Assembly (NCBI GenBank): GCA_937872125.1
Contig: CALMNY010000035.1
Span: 1 to 19,732, forward strand
Origin: an uncultured Candidatus Competibacteraceae bacterium
GTDB lineage: Bacteria; Pseudomonadota; Gammaproteobacteria; Competibacterales; Competibacteraceae
Length of the DNA stretch: 19,732 bases
Direction of reading: 5' to 3'
Below the pieces are notes generated by a model. The model did no database searches and was not told where the DNA came from. It saw only the letters and a program-made list of their open reading frames with translations. Every line of letters begins with the position of its first letter. Within the stretch, counting starts at the first letter, position 1. Position numbers and translations under genes: made by a program. Of this stretch, positions 1-7,603 are shown in pieces.

Positions 1-186
1 GGCGGTGCGCGCCGGGGCCGCCGGGACGCCCGCCGCGGCCGGGGGCGCCGGGGGCCGCGCCGGGGCGGCGGGGGGCGCCGGGGGCGGCACGACCCGCGAG
101 GCGCCGTCGATGGGGTCCTCGGCCCGGCCGCTCAGCGGGATCAGGACCGCGGCGGCAAGCAACCAGTGCAGGGTGCGGGAGGTCAT
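1..186 (-). CDS. traK: Probable TraK, N-terminal part (runs off the window)
   Basis: F-type TraK is a periplasmic, secretin-like component of the conjugation outer-membrane complex, working with TraV and TraB. Only the first 62 codons are visible. They show a signal peptide (basic MTSR start, hydrophobic LLAAAVLIPL core, likely cleavage near GRA-ED), then a Pro/Ala-rich stretch from about residue 33 to the window edge. The start ATG overlaps the TraE stop by 4 bp (ATGA), so translation is probably coupled. The identification rests mainly on position: in F-type systems the order is traL-traE-traK, and the two preceding genes match TraL and TraE. The conserved secretin-like domain is outside the window, and the proline-rich linker is not diagnostic. 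It could be another exported protein. Confidence 0.6.
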   Translation of the reverse strand, partial: MTSRTLHWLLAAAVLIPLSGRAEDPIDGASRVVPPPAPPAAPARPPAPPAAAGVPAAPARTA

Positions 187-980
187 CGCTTGGTCTCCTG
201 GGGCGCCGGCCCGCCAATCAGCGGTGTCGTATCCTCTTTGCTGACCTCCGGCACCTCTTCATACAGCGGCGGCGTCAGCATGTTTTGCAACAGGGCGGCG
301 TTGGGTTCGATGCCCGCGTCCTGGAGTTCTTTCTCCAGGCGCGCGTTACGCTGCATCTCCTCCGCCAGGCCCTCTTTTTCGTAAGACTTCCGCCAGGCCA
401 GGGTATGCGGTTGCGTCCCCGGGTAGCTCGAGAAGTGGGTCAGTAACGGTTTGCCCTCGAACATTTCAAACAGACATTCGAGCACCACGTTCTGGTGTTG
501 ATCGTAGCCACCGGTCGAGGTGGCGGTGCTGTTGATGTACCGCCCCATGACGAACACCTTCTGCGAGCCGGGTTCCCAGAGCACGCGGGAGGCGACGAAA
601 TAGGACATGGAGGTGGCGGTATTGAAGGCCGGGTCCCGGCCCATGGCCAGCAATTTGGCCTTGAGCGGCGGGAAGATCTTCGGCGCGAAAATGTCGCCGA
701 GCGCATCGATGACGTAGGTCAGGTTCTCGGGGGTAATGTTGCCGATGAGATGGGCGACATAGAAACCCCAGGCCTTGTAATACTCCGGCGAGGCCGAGGT
801 CCAGCTGATCTCGCTTTTGCCCTCCAGGTGTGGCGGCACAAGCACGATGCGTTCATGGCGAGCGGCGGTGATCAGCAGGGTCGAGGCCACCCCTAAGGCC
901 ATGATCAGGTTGGCCACCAACAGCATTTTGACGGAAAAGTTCGACAGGTCGAACCGGCGCAAAAAATTCAGCGTTTCCAT
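183..980 (-). CDS. traE: TraE-family conjugative transfer protein
   Basis: TraE is the VirB8-like inner-membrane component of F-type type IV secretion, with a short cytoplasmic N-terminus, one membrane segment and a periplasmic domain. The 265-residue product has this layout: about 16 polar residues, a hydrophobic segment at about residues 17-38 (VKMLLVANLIMALGVAS), then the periplasmic domain. The Y-x-x-A-W-G-F-Y-V-A-H-L-I-G-N-I-T-P-E-N region and the later F-x-V-x-G-R-Y pattern recall TraE. The C-terminal tail (about 205-265) is charged and longer than in F TraE (about 188 residues). It begins 12 bp after traL and overlaps the next gene by 4 bp. Placement between TraL and a TraK-like start supports the call strongly. 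Confidence 0.85.
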   Translation of the reverse strand: METLNFLRRFDLSNFSVKMLLVANLIMALGVASTLLITAARHERIVLVPPHLEGKSEISWTSASPEYYKAWGFYVAHLIGNITPENLTYVIDALGDIFAPKIFPPLKAKLLAMGRDPAFNTATSMSYFVASRVLWEPGSQKVFVMGRYINSTATSTGGYDQHQNVVLECLFEMFEGKPLLTHFSSYPGTQPHTLAWRKSYEKEGLAEEMQRNARLEKELQDAGIEPNAALLQNMLTPPLYEEVPEVSKEDTTPLIGGPAPQETKR

Positions 981-992
981 GGGGGGCGCCTG

Positions 993-1274
993 TTAGTGGA
1001 CCAGGGCCTTCACCACCCCGAGCGGGTAGCGCAGGTTGAGTTTGGCGATCCCGTGCGCATAGGCCAGATGCATGAGAATCCCGTCCAGATTCGAGGACTT
1101 GAACGTCGAGAACAGCTTCATCAGCAGAAAGATCAGTACCAGCATATACATCATCAGATCGGTGAGGATGCCGATACCGAACAAGGCGACAATCGGAAAA
1201 ACCTCGTCAATTTCCCACAACAGGATCTGCATCTGCGCATCGACGTAGCGGGGGATGGGAATCGTCTGTGACAT
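993..1274 (-). CDS. traL: TraL-family conjugative transfer protein
   Basis: TraL is a small inner-membrane protein (VirB3-like) needed for F-type pilus assembly. This 93-residue protein matches the family length of about 90-100 residues. It has a polar N-terminus with an I-P-R-Y-V-D motif, then W-E-I-D-E-V-F-P, a long hydrophobic hairpin at about residues 27-54, and a basic C-terminal part (H-G-I-A-K-L-N-L-R-Y-P). The start is the ATG at 1274, with a GGAG ribosome site 9 bp upstream; a longer open frame extends further but overlaps the OmpA gene and lacks support. It lies 16 bp after the OmpA-type lipoprotein gene and 12 bp before traE, clearly in one operon. Confidence 0.87.
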   Translation of the reverse strand: MSQTIPIPRYVDAQMQILLWEIDEVFPIVALFGIGILTDLMMYMLVLIFLLMKLFSTFKSSNLDGILMHLAYAHGIAKLNLRYPLGVVKALVH

Positions 1275-1290
1275 GGCCGTGGCTCCGCGG

Positions 1291-1911
1291 TTATTCCTGA
1301 GGCTCCAGCATGACCCGTGCGGAGCGGTTTTGCTGGCGTCCGGCGGCGCTGGTATTGGGCGCCAGGGGCGCCGTTTCGCCCAGGTGCACCTGCTCGATGC
1401 ACGCCGCCGGCACGCCGAGGTCGGCAATCTCCCGCGCGACGGTGTCCGCGCGGCGTTGCGACAGCGCCTGGTTGTACGCGGCGGTTCCGGTGCTATCCGC
1501 CCGTCCCTCGATATGGACACGGGCAATCCGGTCGCGGTGCTGATCGATGAACTGGCGCAACGCCGCGGCCGCCTCCGGGCGCAGGTGCGCGGTGTCAAAC
1601 GGAAACAGCACCTGATGCACCCGGCCCGCGTCATCCTGCCACGTCACCTTCACCTGGCGGACCAGGAGCGGCGGTGGCACGCCCAGGGCGAAGGTCTCAT
1701 GCGGCTGGATGCGGGCGATGTCGCTGTGGGGCTGAAAGACCGCGGTGATATGGCCGGCCTGTTGGCGCAATTCGCCCGGCGGCACCGGCGCCCGCGGGTC
1801 CAGGTTGATGAACGGGCCCGTCGCGCCCGACGGCGGCGTGGAGCTGCAGGCCGTCAGCACGAGCCCGGCCAGGGCGAGGGGGTAATAACAGTGCCGCATG
1901 GTCCTAGCCAT
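1291..1911 (-). CDS. OmpA-domain outer-membrane lipoprotein
   Basis: The 206-residue product has a lipoprotein signal peptide with lipobox L-T-A-C (lipidated Cys22), a linker, and an OmpA-type peptidoglycan-binding domain at about 100-205. Family signatures are F-P-F-D-T-A-H-L at 103-110, G-R-A-D-S-T-G at 136-142, N-Q-A-L-S-Q-R-R-A-D-T-V at 147-158 and N-R-S-A-R-V at 195-200. Such proteins tie the outer membrane to the cell wall. Within a conjugation operon it may anchor or stabilise the secretion channel, an inference from context. The ATG overlaps the previous stop by 8 bp and has GAGG 5 bp upstream; a second ATG four codons on is possible. F itself has no OmpA lipoprotein at this place, but other conjugative elements do carry such genes. 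Confidence 0.85.
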   Translation of the reverse strand: MARTMRHCYYPLALAGLVLTACSSTPPSGATGPFINLDPRAPVPPGELRQQAGHITAVFQPHSDIARIQPHETFALGVPPPLLVRQVKVTWQDDAGRVHQVLFPFDTAHLRPEAAAALRQFIDQHRDRIARVHIEGRADSTGTAAYNQALSQRRADTVAREIADLGVPAACIEQVHLGETAPLAPNTSAAGRQQNRSARVMLEPQE

Positions 1912-2389
1912 TCAACCTCGGTGAGGGTGGGGACGGGGCGCGCCCGCGCCACAGCAGGGTCGCCAACACGCCGTACAGGAGCAGGGCGCCCACCGCCTGT
2001 CCGGCCCGGAACAGCGGCCGATTCAGGCGCTGCACATAGGCAAAGGCCTGGATGCCATACCCCTGCCGCTGCACGAAGCGCACGGCCTCCACCCGGGCGT
2101 CGGCGCCGTACTGGTGCGGCCACCGCCCCCAGGCCAGGCCACTGAGGGCGCCGCTGAGCAGCGGGTGCGTCACCTGCCAGCTGTGGATCACCACCGGGCC
2201 GTCGCCCGGTGCCGGCGCGGGCGGCGGCGCACTGGACGGCGCGACCGCCACTCCCCCCAGCACCCCCAGGAGGAGCAACAGGAGCGGCAGGGCGGCGCGC
2301 GCCCCCCGCCGTCGGCGGTGGCCCCCGGGGGTCAGCGCCTGGGCAGGATAGCGAGGGTCCCCAGTGGAAATGCGCGGCATGCGGGGCAT
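1904..2389 (-). CDS. Small membrane protein of the conjugation operon, function unknown
   Basis: I do not recognise this 161-residue protein. It has a basic N-terminus ending in a run of arginines, a first hydrophobic segment at about residues 33-51 (ALPLLLLLLGVLGGVAVA), a Pro/Ala-rich linker, a roughly 70-residue soluble part containing the aromatic motif H-S-W-Q-V-T-H-P, and a second hydrophobic segment near the C-terminus (about 129-147). The soluble middle would thus sit in the periplasm. The ribosome site AAGGA overlaps the stop of the preceding DsbC/G-like gene, and the 3' end overlaps the OmpA gene by 8 bp, so it is embedded in the operon. An envelope or assembly role is likely only from context. 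The true start could be the second ATG, three codons downstream. Confidence 0.65.
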   Translation of the reverse strand: MPRMPRISTGDPRYPAQALTPGGHRRRRGARAALPLLLLLLGVLGGVAVAPSSAPPPAPAPGDGPVVIHSWQVTHPLLSGALSGLAWGRWPHQYGADARVEAVRFVQRQGYGIQAFAYVQRLNRPLFRAGQAVGALLLYGVLATLLWRGRAPSPPSPRLNG

Positions 2390-2394
2390 TTTCC

Positions 2395-3303
2395 TTAGTT
2401 AGCGGCGGAAAGCGGCAGGGACTCCAGCCAGCGCTCCACGGCGGCAGCGGTGGGCGGGCCCGCCAGCGGCGTGGCGGTGACGCCCTGGGTGACGTAAAGG
2501 GCCGGCACCGCGGTCAGCGCCGCCCCCCGCACCCACTGCATGATGGCGGCCAACGCCTTGGCGCCCCGGTCGACGGCGGGATAGATCTCCACCCCCGTCA
2601 CGTCCGGCGCCCAGTCGCGGTCGAAATACGGCGCCAGGTGGTCAAACCCCACCGTCGTGCCGAGGGCCACGGCGGCCTTGAAGGCGGTCCGCTCGCCGGA
2701 AAAATCCACCGGCAGCCAGGTCACGCCCACCCCGGCCGCCTGCAAGCGCGCCGCCAGCGCCGGCGCGGCCAGAGCCGCGTACAGGCGTTGGCAATGGCCA
2801 CAGGCAAAATCAAACACGATGAACAACTCCCGCCCCGCCGCCCCGGACGCGGGAAACTGGCGGATGCCGGTCAGGGCGCGGAGTTCGGCGGCCGCCAACC
2901 CCGGATGGGTGGGCGCGGCGACGGGGTCGGCCGTGGCCGGCGCCGGCGCCGGGACGGTTTCGCCCGGGAAGTAGCGGGCCAGGGCGTCGCTGGTGTGATT
3001 GCCCTGGCCGCCCGCATCCAGAATCAGGCCCAGGAACAGGTTCTCGCCCGCGGGATCGAGGTACAGGATCATCGGCTTGCCCCGCGCCCGCAGCGCCACG
3101 CCTTTCAGGCCGGCCGGGGCGTCAAAGGTGTCGATGAGGGTGATGCCGGGCTTTTGCCGCAGCCGCTCCAGGAACTGTTCATAACCCCCCGGCGCGGGCG
3201 GCTCGGCCGCCGCCTCGGCGGCGGCCAGCAGCGCCCCACCCACCAGGCTGGCCACGGCCAGCCGCCCGCCCCGGCGGCGCCGGGGGGAATGCAGTCGCCA
3301 CAT
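2395..3303 (-). CDS. DsbC/DsbG-like periplasmic disulfide isomerase
   Basis: This 302-residue exported thioredoxin-fold protein probably rearranges or oxidises disulfides in secreted conjugation proteins. It has an arginine-rich signal peptide (R8-R11, hydrophobic 15-33, cleavage near AAA-EPP), an N-terminal DsbC/G-like domain (about 38-115), a Pro/Ala-rich linker, and a thioredoxin domain with active site C168-G-H-C171 in the context F-D-F-A-C-G-H-C. The cis-proline loop is A-V-P-A-L-Y (Pro267). I chose the ATG at 3303 over the longer frame because GAGGA lies 8 bp upstream. DsbC homologues are common partners of F-type secretion (TrbB or DsbC beside TraV). This is one of three such proteins in the operon. 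Confidence 0.82.
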   Translation of the reverse strand: MWRLHSPRRRRGGRLAVASLVGGALLAAAEAAAEPPAPGGYEQFLERLRQKPGITLIDTFDAPAGLKGVALRARGKPMILYLDPAGENLFLGLILDAGGQGNHTSDALARYFPGETVPAPAPATADPVAAPTHPGLAAAELRALTGIRQFPASGAAGRELFIVFDFACGHCQRLYAALAAPALAARLQAAGVGVTWLPVDFSGERTAFKAAVALGTTVGFDHLAPYFDRDWAPDVTGVEIYPAVDRGAKALAAIMQWVRGAALTAVPALYVTQGVTATPLAGPPTAAAVERWLESLPLSAAN

Positions 3304-3337
3304 CGACGGGGTCCTCGGGGAGATCAGGCGCCAAGCG

Positions 3338-4144
3338 TCAGCCACGGTAGCGACCGCTCTTGACCAGGTATTGCGACAACAGGCCGTTGGCCAGCTGGAA
3401 AAACAGCTCGTAATCGCCGGCCGTCACATCGGGGCCAATCAGATAGGCGCCATTCATGACCAACGCCGGGGTCGCGTCCGGCTGGTAGTGGGCAAAGCGC
3501 TTGCGCGCCAGGATCAGCGCCCGCATGCTCGCCGTCGAGTTCCACGCCTTGCGGAAGGCGTCTTCGGCGATGCCGGCATTGCGCGCGCATTTGAGGTAGG
3601 TATCGAGGCGCTCGGGATCGTTCGGCGCCAGTTGCAGCGCCATGTACGTTTCCTGCATGAAATACGCGATCCGCACCGGTTGGGCGATCTGGGCGGCGTA
3701 ATAGGCGCGCGCCATCAGGATCTCTTTCGTGGTGCTGGCGATCACCGGCACGGGTTCGAAGGTGATCGGCGCCGGCAGCGACGTGCCCCAGGTCCAGAAG
3801 TAGGTGTCGTTGCGCAGGCAGAAGGTGCAATCGAAGGCGAAAAAGTAGAGCACCTTGTCCGCATCGCCCGGTTCCAGCGGCGTGCGCGGCGGAATGACCG
3901 GCTGTTGCCGGCGTTGCGGATCCAGGCCCAGAACCTCGGAGGGCGCGTGCATGTCGGCCTCGTCAAACGGCGAGGCGGACCGCGGGCCGCCCAGCGGCAG
4001 GCAGGCGCCCAGCGCCGCCACCAGCAGGCGCCGCCGCGCCGGTGATTGAGCCGCGCCCCCCCGGGCGGAGCGGTCGGCAGGGCCCGGGCAACGCACCCCG
4101 GGAGGACACAAACGGGGCGGCGACCCGCCGGGGGGCTCAGTCAT
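3338..4144 (-). CDS. DsbA-like thioredoxin-fold protein
   Basis: This 268-residue exported oxidoreductase carries C106-T-F-C109 preceded by Y-F-F-A-F-D, and a cis-proline loop T-P-A-L-V-M-N-G (Pro226) typical of the DsbA branch. The helical insert between these is rich in tyrosine and phenylalanine. The N-terminus is unusual: about 36 polar, proline-rich residues precede R-R-R-L-L-V-A-A-L-G-A, so the signal peptide is extended or Tat-like. The ATG overlaps the ATPase stop by 8 bp (ATGACTGA), with GGAG 7 bp upstream; an internal start near the RRR motif is possible. A dithiol oxidase fits the role of supplying disulfides to cysteine-containing pilus proteins, but substrates cannot be read from the sequence. 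Confidence 0.8.
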   Translation of the reverse strand: MTEPPGGSPPRLCPPGVRCPGPADRSARGGAAQSPARRRLLVAALGACLPLGGPRSASPFDEADMHAPSEVLGLDPQRRQQPVIPPRTPLEPGDADKVLYFFAFDCTFCLRNDTYFWTWGTSLPAPITFEPVPVIASTTKEILMARAYYAAQIAQPVRIAYFMQETYMALQLAPNDPERLDTYLKCARNAGIAEDAFRKAWNSTASMRALILARKRFAHYQPDATPALVMNGAYLIGPDVTAGDYELFFQLANGLLSQYLVKSGRYRG

Positions 4145-5420
4145 GTGGGATCTCCAATTCTTCATCGAGGCCGCAATGCCCGGCGCGGTCCGGCAACAAG
4201 CGCAACGCCTGGTCGAGGGTGGTTTTACCCGCCAGGGCATGCAGGGCGCCGCCGGTCGCCAGCTTGACAAACTGGGCTTGATGCTGGGCGGCGCGGGTGA
4301 TCGCCTCGCTGTCCTTGGTGGTGATGGCTTCGCGCAGGGCATTGTCCGAGCGGACCAGTTCCAGTACCGGCACCCGGCCTTTGTAGCCGCTGTACCCGCA
4401 CTGCTCGCAGCCCTGGGGCAGCAACAGGGTCTGCCCGGGGGCAAGGGGGACGCCCAGGCTGTGGAAGGCCGCGCTGGCGACGCTGTCCGCCGCATAGGGG
4501 CGCGCGCAGCGGCACAGGCGCGACAACAGGCGTTGCGCGACGACGCAGCGCAGGGCCGCGCCCAAGGGAAACGGTTCAATCCCCAGGTCCAGCAGCCGGG
4601 TAATCGTCGCCGGCGCATCGTTGGCATGGACGGTCGACAGCACCAGATGGCCGGTCAGGCTAGCCTCGATGGCAATGCGCGCCGTTTCCGCGTCACGGAT
4701 CTCGCCGATGAGGATGATGTCCGGGTCCTGGCGCAGAATGGAGCGTAACGCCGAGCCAAAGGTGGTGCCTTTCTCGGCGGGATTACCAAACGCCGTGGTT
4801 TTCGGCCGCTCCACGTTGACCTGGCAGGCCAGGGGAATCCGATATTCCACCGGATCCTCGACGGTGATGATCTTGCGCTCCAGCGAATTGAGCGCGGTCA
4901 GCATGGCGTACAGGGTGCTGGTTTTGCCCGAGCCCGTCGGGCCGGAGACCAGGAACAGGCCGTTGGGTTCGGCCAGCGTCTCATCGATCACCCGGCGCAC
5001 GCTCGGCGTCATATCGATGTCCGCCAGGGTGCGCGAGGCGTTGGCCTGATCGAGCAGGCGCCCGACAATGCTCATGCCGTTGCGTGTGGGCAGCCACGAG
5101 ACCCGGACATCGACCATCCGCTCGTCCACCTCGATGAACATGCGCCCGTCCATGGGTTTGCGGTCACTGGGCGAGAGGCCGGCCTTCATGCGGATCTTGG
5201 TGTCGGCATTGCGCATCTCCGGCCCGGTGAGGGTGTGGGTCTGCCGCAGCTTGCCATCGACACGCATGCGCACGATCGCCCCGTCCTCCGCATCCTCGAT
5301 ATGGATGTCGGAGGCCCCCATCCGCGCGGCGCTCTTGAACATATCGTTCAGCAGCGCCACCACTTTTTCGTCCCCGGTCTGGGTGGAGATGAATTCCGTC
5401 GGTTCCCGTTTGGCCGTCAT
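4137..5420 (-). CDS. GspE/PilB-family secretion or pilus ATPase
   Basis: A hexameric traffic ATPase that would drive pilus assembly or secretion at the inner membrane. The 427 residues show the N2 domain with A-S-D-I-H-I-E (36-42) and D-G-R-M (91-94), Walker A G-P-T-G-S-G-K-T (160-167), the Asp box I-T-V-E-D-P-V-E-Y (185-193), Walker B D-P-D-I-I-L-I-G-E-I-R-D (232-243) and the His box S-T-V-H-A-N-D (262-268). It also has metal-site cysteines C303, C305, C338 and C341 as in GspE/PilB, but the first pair is spaced C-x-C rather than the usual C-x-x-C. It lacks the long N-terminal domain of classical GspE. Translation is coupled on both sides by overlaps (ATGA upstream). The F plasmid has no VirB11-like ATPase, so its place here is notable. 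Confidence 0.94.
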   Translation of the reverse strand: MTAKREPTEFISTQTGDEKVVALLNDMFKSAARMGASDIHIEDAEDGAIVRMRVDGKLRQTHTLTGPEMRNADTKIRMKAGLSPSDRKPMDGRMFIEVDERMVDVRVSWLPTRNGMSIVGRLLDQANASRTLADIDMTPSVRRVIDETLAEPNGLFLVSGPTGSGKTSTLYAMLTALNSLERKIITVEDPVEYRIPLACQVNVERPKTTAFGNPAEKGTTFGSALRSILRQDPDIILIGEIRDAETARIAIEASLTGHLVLSTVHANDAPATITRLLDLGIEPFPLGAALRCVVAQRLLSRLCRCARPYAADSVASAAFHSLGVPLAPGQTLLLPQGCEQCGYSGYKGRVPVLELVRSDNALREAITTKDSEAITRAAQHQAQFVKLATGGALHALAGKTTLDQALRLLPDRAGHCGLDEELEIPHD

Positions 5421-5929
5421 CCGTTCACTCCCCGCGCCCGGTGGCGGTAGGTGATCAGTTCCTGCAGTTTGCGATGCACCTTGCGGGCATAATCGAGGCG
5501 GAGATCGCGGCGGCGCTCAGAGGCGTTATACGCGCCCACCGCTTCCCAGGTCGGCCCGTAGCGATCCAGGTTTTCGCGCAGGATCCACGCACCCACATGC
5601 ACATTCAGGCAGGTCTCGCTCAGCAGGCGCTGCGCGGTGATCGCCTGGGCTGACAACCGGGGCAGATGGCTGGAATTGATCTGCATCAACCCCAGATCGC
5701 GGGTGCCGTTTTTGTTGTAGCCGGTGGCCGCGGGATTCAGGTTGGATTCCACGCGGGCGATCGCCCACAACAGTTCCACGCTGATCTCATAGGTCCGGGC
5801 GGCCTGCCCGAAACACTCCGTCAGCGGGTATTCGCGGTCCGGCACCCGTAACGCCAGGCCCGCGGCCGAAACCTCGCCCAGCAGCAGCCACCCCAGGGCC
5901 GCCGCCAGGCACCGCGCGCGCCCGTTCAC
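5417..5929 (-). CDS. VirB1-type lytic transglycosylase
   Basis: This 170-residue exported enzyme would cleave peptidoglycan to let the secretion channel through the cell wall. It has a short signal peptide (hydrophobic 7-22, AAALGWLLLGEVSAA) and a single SLT domain. The motifs are A-I-A-R-V-E-S-N-L-N-P with catalytic Glu61, D-L-G-L-M-Q-I-N (78-85) and the A-Y-N-A-S segment near the end of the domain. Length and layout match TrbN, IagB and VirB1 proteins. It starts with GTG, overlapping the previous stop (GTGA), behind a G-rich Shine-Dalgarno, and its own stop overlaps the ATPase ATG. All catalytic motifs look intact, unlike the second transglycosylase-like protein at 11352-11960. Confidence 0.92.
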   Translation of the reverse strand: MNGRARCLAAALGWLLLGEVSAAGLALRVPDREYPLTECFGQAARTYEISVELLWAIARVESNLNPAATGYNKNGTRDLGLMQINSSHLPRLSAQAITAQRLLSETCLNVHVGAWILRENLDRYGPTWEAVGAYNASERRRDLRLDYARKVHRKLQELITYRHRARGVNG

Positions 5930-6840
5930 GGCCGCGTCTCCCCCACCCCCGCCGCCGGCGCCAGCGACTGGAGGATCAACGCCAATTCCTCCGCATCGGG
6001 CGCGCCGCGCACCAGCTGGAAGCCGCCTGATCGCGCCTGATAAAACAACTGCGGCGTGCCGGCCGAACCCAGGGCGTCGAACAATACCTGGTTGCGCGCC
6101 ACGGCGGCGACGGCGGCGGCCGACACCGGGGCGTCCGCCCCGGCGGGCCGCTCCTCCGGGGCGCCGGCCAACGCCGCCGCCAGGGCCGCTTCACCCTGTC
6201 CCTGCTGGGCCGCCGCGGCGAGCCGGGCGGCCGCCGCGTCCTCACCCAGGGTGTTCACCGGGATCCAGCGCACGGCCACCTCGCCGGCGGCCACGCGCGG
6301 CGTCAGATCCCGGTACAAGCGCGCGCAATGCGGACAGGCCGGATCGAACAGGACATAGAGCAGGGGGGCGTGCGCATTGCCCTGGTGAATGGCGGTCGCC
6401 GCGCCCAAGTCGCGATACAGGCTGGGCAACAGGTGCTGATCCAGATAGTCATTCAGCACCGGCAGGGCGACGTTGTCCCCCTCGGCGGTGAGCAGGGCGC
6501 CTAACACGAGGTGGGTCCCGGCCGGATCGGTGTAGAGCACCACCGGCTGGCCCAGTTCGGAGGTCACCAGATAGCCGCGCAAGCCCAGGGGTGCAGCGAA
6601 GCGTTGCGCCAGCGTGAAGACCCCCGCGGTTTGACTCAGCACCAGCGCATCCGCCGGATCCGCGGGATCGAACGTGAGCGCCGCCGGCACGGGGGGCGTG
6701 ACCACGGGGGCGGCGGGCGCCTCGTTCGCCAGGCCGGCCAACGGCGCCACGAGCAGCGCCAGGGCCAGGCCCAGCGCCGAACAGCGGCCGCGCCGCCCCT
6801 GCGGCGTTCCGGGGTGGATAGGGATGATCGGTTGCGTCAC
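5926..6840 (-). CDS. DsbC/DsbG-like thioredoxin-fold protein, first gene of the operon
   Basis: This 304-residue exported protein has a signal peptide (basic R16-R19, hydrophobic about 21-38, GLANEAP cleavage region), a DsbC/G-like N-terminal domain (about 55-145) and a thioredoxin domain with active site C169-P-H-C172 (F-D-P-A-C-P-H-C). The cis-proline loop is G-T-P-Q-L-F-Y (Pro263). The architecture and the V-L-Y-T-D-P-A-G-T-H strand parallel the other DsbC/G-like protein at 2395-3303 (I-L-Y-L-D-P-A-G-E-N), suggesting an old duplication. The start is GTG with GGAG 7 bp upstream. It is the promoter-proximal gene of the conjugation operon, so its leader (6841-7000) probably carries the operon's control signals. 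Confidence 0.83.
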   Translation of the reverse strand: MTQPIIPIHPGTPQGRRGRCSALGLALALLVAPLAGLANEAPAAPVVTPPVPAALTFDPADPADALVLSQTAGVFTLAQRFAAPLGLRGYLVTSELGQPVVLYTDPAGTHLVLGALLTAEGDNVALPVLNDYLDQHLLPSLYRDLGAATAIHQGNAHAPLLYVLFDPACPHCARLYRDLTPRVAAGEVAVRWIPVNTLGEDAAAARLAAAAQQGQGEAALAAALAGAPEERPAGADAPVSAAAVAAVARNQVLFDALGSAGTPQLFYQARSGGFQLVRGAPDAEELALILQSLAPAAGVGETRP

Positions 6841-6885
6841 TAATGGTCTCCGTTGCTGCCGTCACGCGACGGCCCGTAGTTAACG

Positions 6886-6957
6886 CGCCTGGCGCCGCGC
6901 CACAGTCAGCGGCGCCAGGCGGATAGGCCGTGTGAGGATTATGCGGGGCGCCGCTGA
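6886..6957 (-). promoter_or_regulatory. Two mutually exclusive hairpins in the operon leader
   Basis: Arms 6886-6898 and 6909-6921 are perfect 13-bp complements with a 10-base loop. The bases 6906-6916 (TCAGCGGCGCC) are also a perfect 11-bp complement of 6947-6957 (GGCGCCGCTGA). The middle arm can therefore pair with either side but not both, the layout of an attenuator or RNA switch. It begins 46 bp upstream of the operon's first start codon. No U-run follows either hairpin, so a simple intrinsic terminator is not indicated. The strand is inferred from proximity to the minus-strand gene; protein binding to DNA inverted repeats is an alternative. Confidence 0.4.
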
Positions 6958-7222
6958 CGCAATTGGGCGAAATGAGGGTGCTTATGGCCCCTTTTCACCC
7001 GCAAAAACCCCGGCCTGCCGCTGGCGCTTCCCGGTGCTTCGCCGATGCTCCCCCGCGGTGACCGCCCCCCCGCTCCGCGGGCCTCCGCCCGCGCGGTTTC
7101 CCGGGCGGTTCACCCGCGACACGGCCTTTGCCTACCGGCGTACGGTGGCGCGTCGCCGTGCGTTATGCCACGCCGCCACGCCGTCCCGGTGCGACGGACG
7201 ACGCGGCGGGCCGGGTCGGCTG

Positions 7223-7239
7223 CACTGGCCTGGCCAGTG
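7223..7239. promoter_or_regulatory. 17-bp near-perfect palindrome, possible operator
   Basis: CACTGGCC and GGCCAGTG are perfect 8-bp inverted arms around a single T. The tight spacing favours a dimeric DNA-binding protein over an RNA hairpin. It lies about 365 bp upstream of the pilin gene. No binding protein can be named. Confidence 0.35.
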
Positions 7240-7591
7240 GGAGCCGGGCGGGTCGCCCGCGGCGCAACGGACCGCCGCCCGGCGGTGCGGCGGCCAGCGT
7301 CCGCCAGCGGTTGGCTGCCAGGCCGGTCGCGCACAGCGCCGCCGATTCGGCGTCTTATGTTCGGGGAATGCCGGGCGCTTCATCCGCGGTCCCCCTCGCC
7401 ATGAGGCGCCGGTATGGGTGGCGTACCGAACGCCGTCGCCGGGGGCGCCCACCCCGGCATATCGGCGGAAAAGAGCCATTCTACCTAGCGTCATTCCGCG
7501 AAAACCCCCCTGGGTGGGGTCCTACACTGTCATCGTCGTCACTGCCCACCTGCGGCGGACGAACTCACCCACACGTGTTCGCTTTCACCAA

Positions 7592-7603
7592 GAGATGCAT
7601 CTC
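7592..7603. promoter_or_regulatory. Perfect 12-bp palindrome over the pilin ribosome site
   Basis: GAGATGCATCTC is self-complementary and ends directly before the pilin ATG. Its left half contains the purine-rich ribosome-binding bases (AAGAGA). It could be an operator or a site for RNA-level repression. With no loop it cannot form a stable simple RNA hairpin, so a dimeric DNA-binding protein, or chance, are the alternatives. Confidence 0.35.

Larger units (their letters stand above)
6841..7603. other. Gene-free divergent control region between the tra operon and the pilin gene
   Basis: No convincing gene is seen. The open frames that cross it have no ribosome sites and no family resemblance. 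It separates the minus-strand operon (start 6840) from the plus-strand pilin gene (start 7604), so it should hold promoters for both. A possible -10 for the minus strand is CATAAT at 6938-6943, but I see no good -35. It holds alternative hairpins at 6886-6957, a 17-bp inverted repeat at 7223-7239 and a 12-bp palindrome just before the pilin ATG. The long pilin leader may be a site of post-transcriptional control. Confidence 0.6.

Noticed and set aside
2209..3363. A 384-codon plus-strand open frame
   Set aside because: It is antisense to the DsbC/G-like gene, has a Gly/Arg/Gln-rich composition typical of GC-rich shadow frames, and shows no family motif.
6932..7603. An N-terminal extension of the pilin gene
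   Set aside because: The open frame continues upstream, but it would bury the signal peptide behind 224 Arg/Pro-rich residues; a ribosome site precedes the ATG at 7604.
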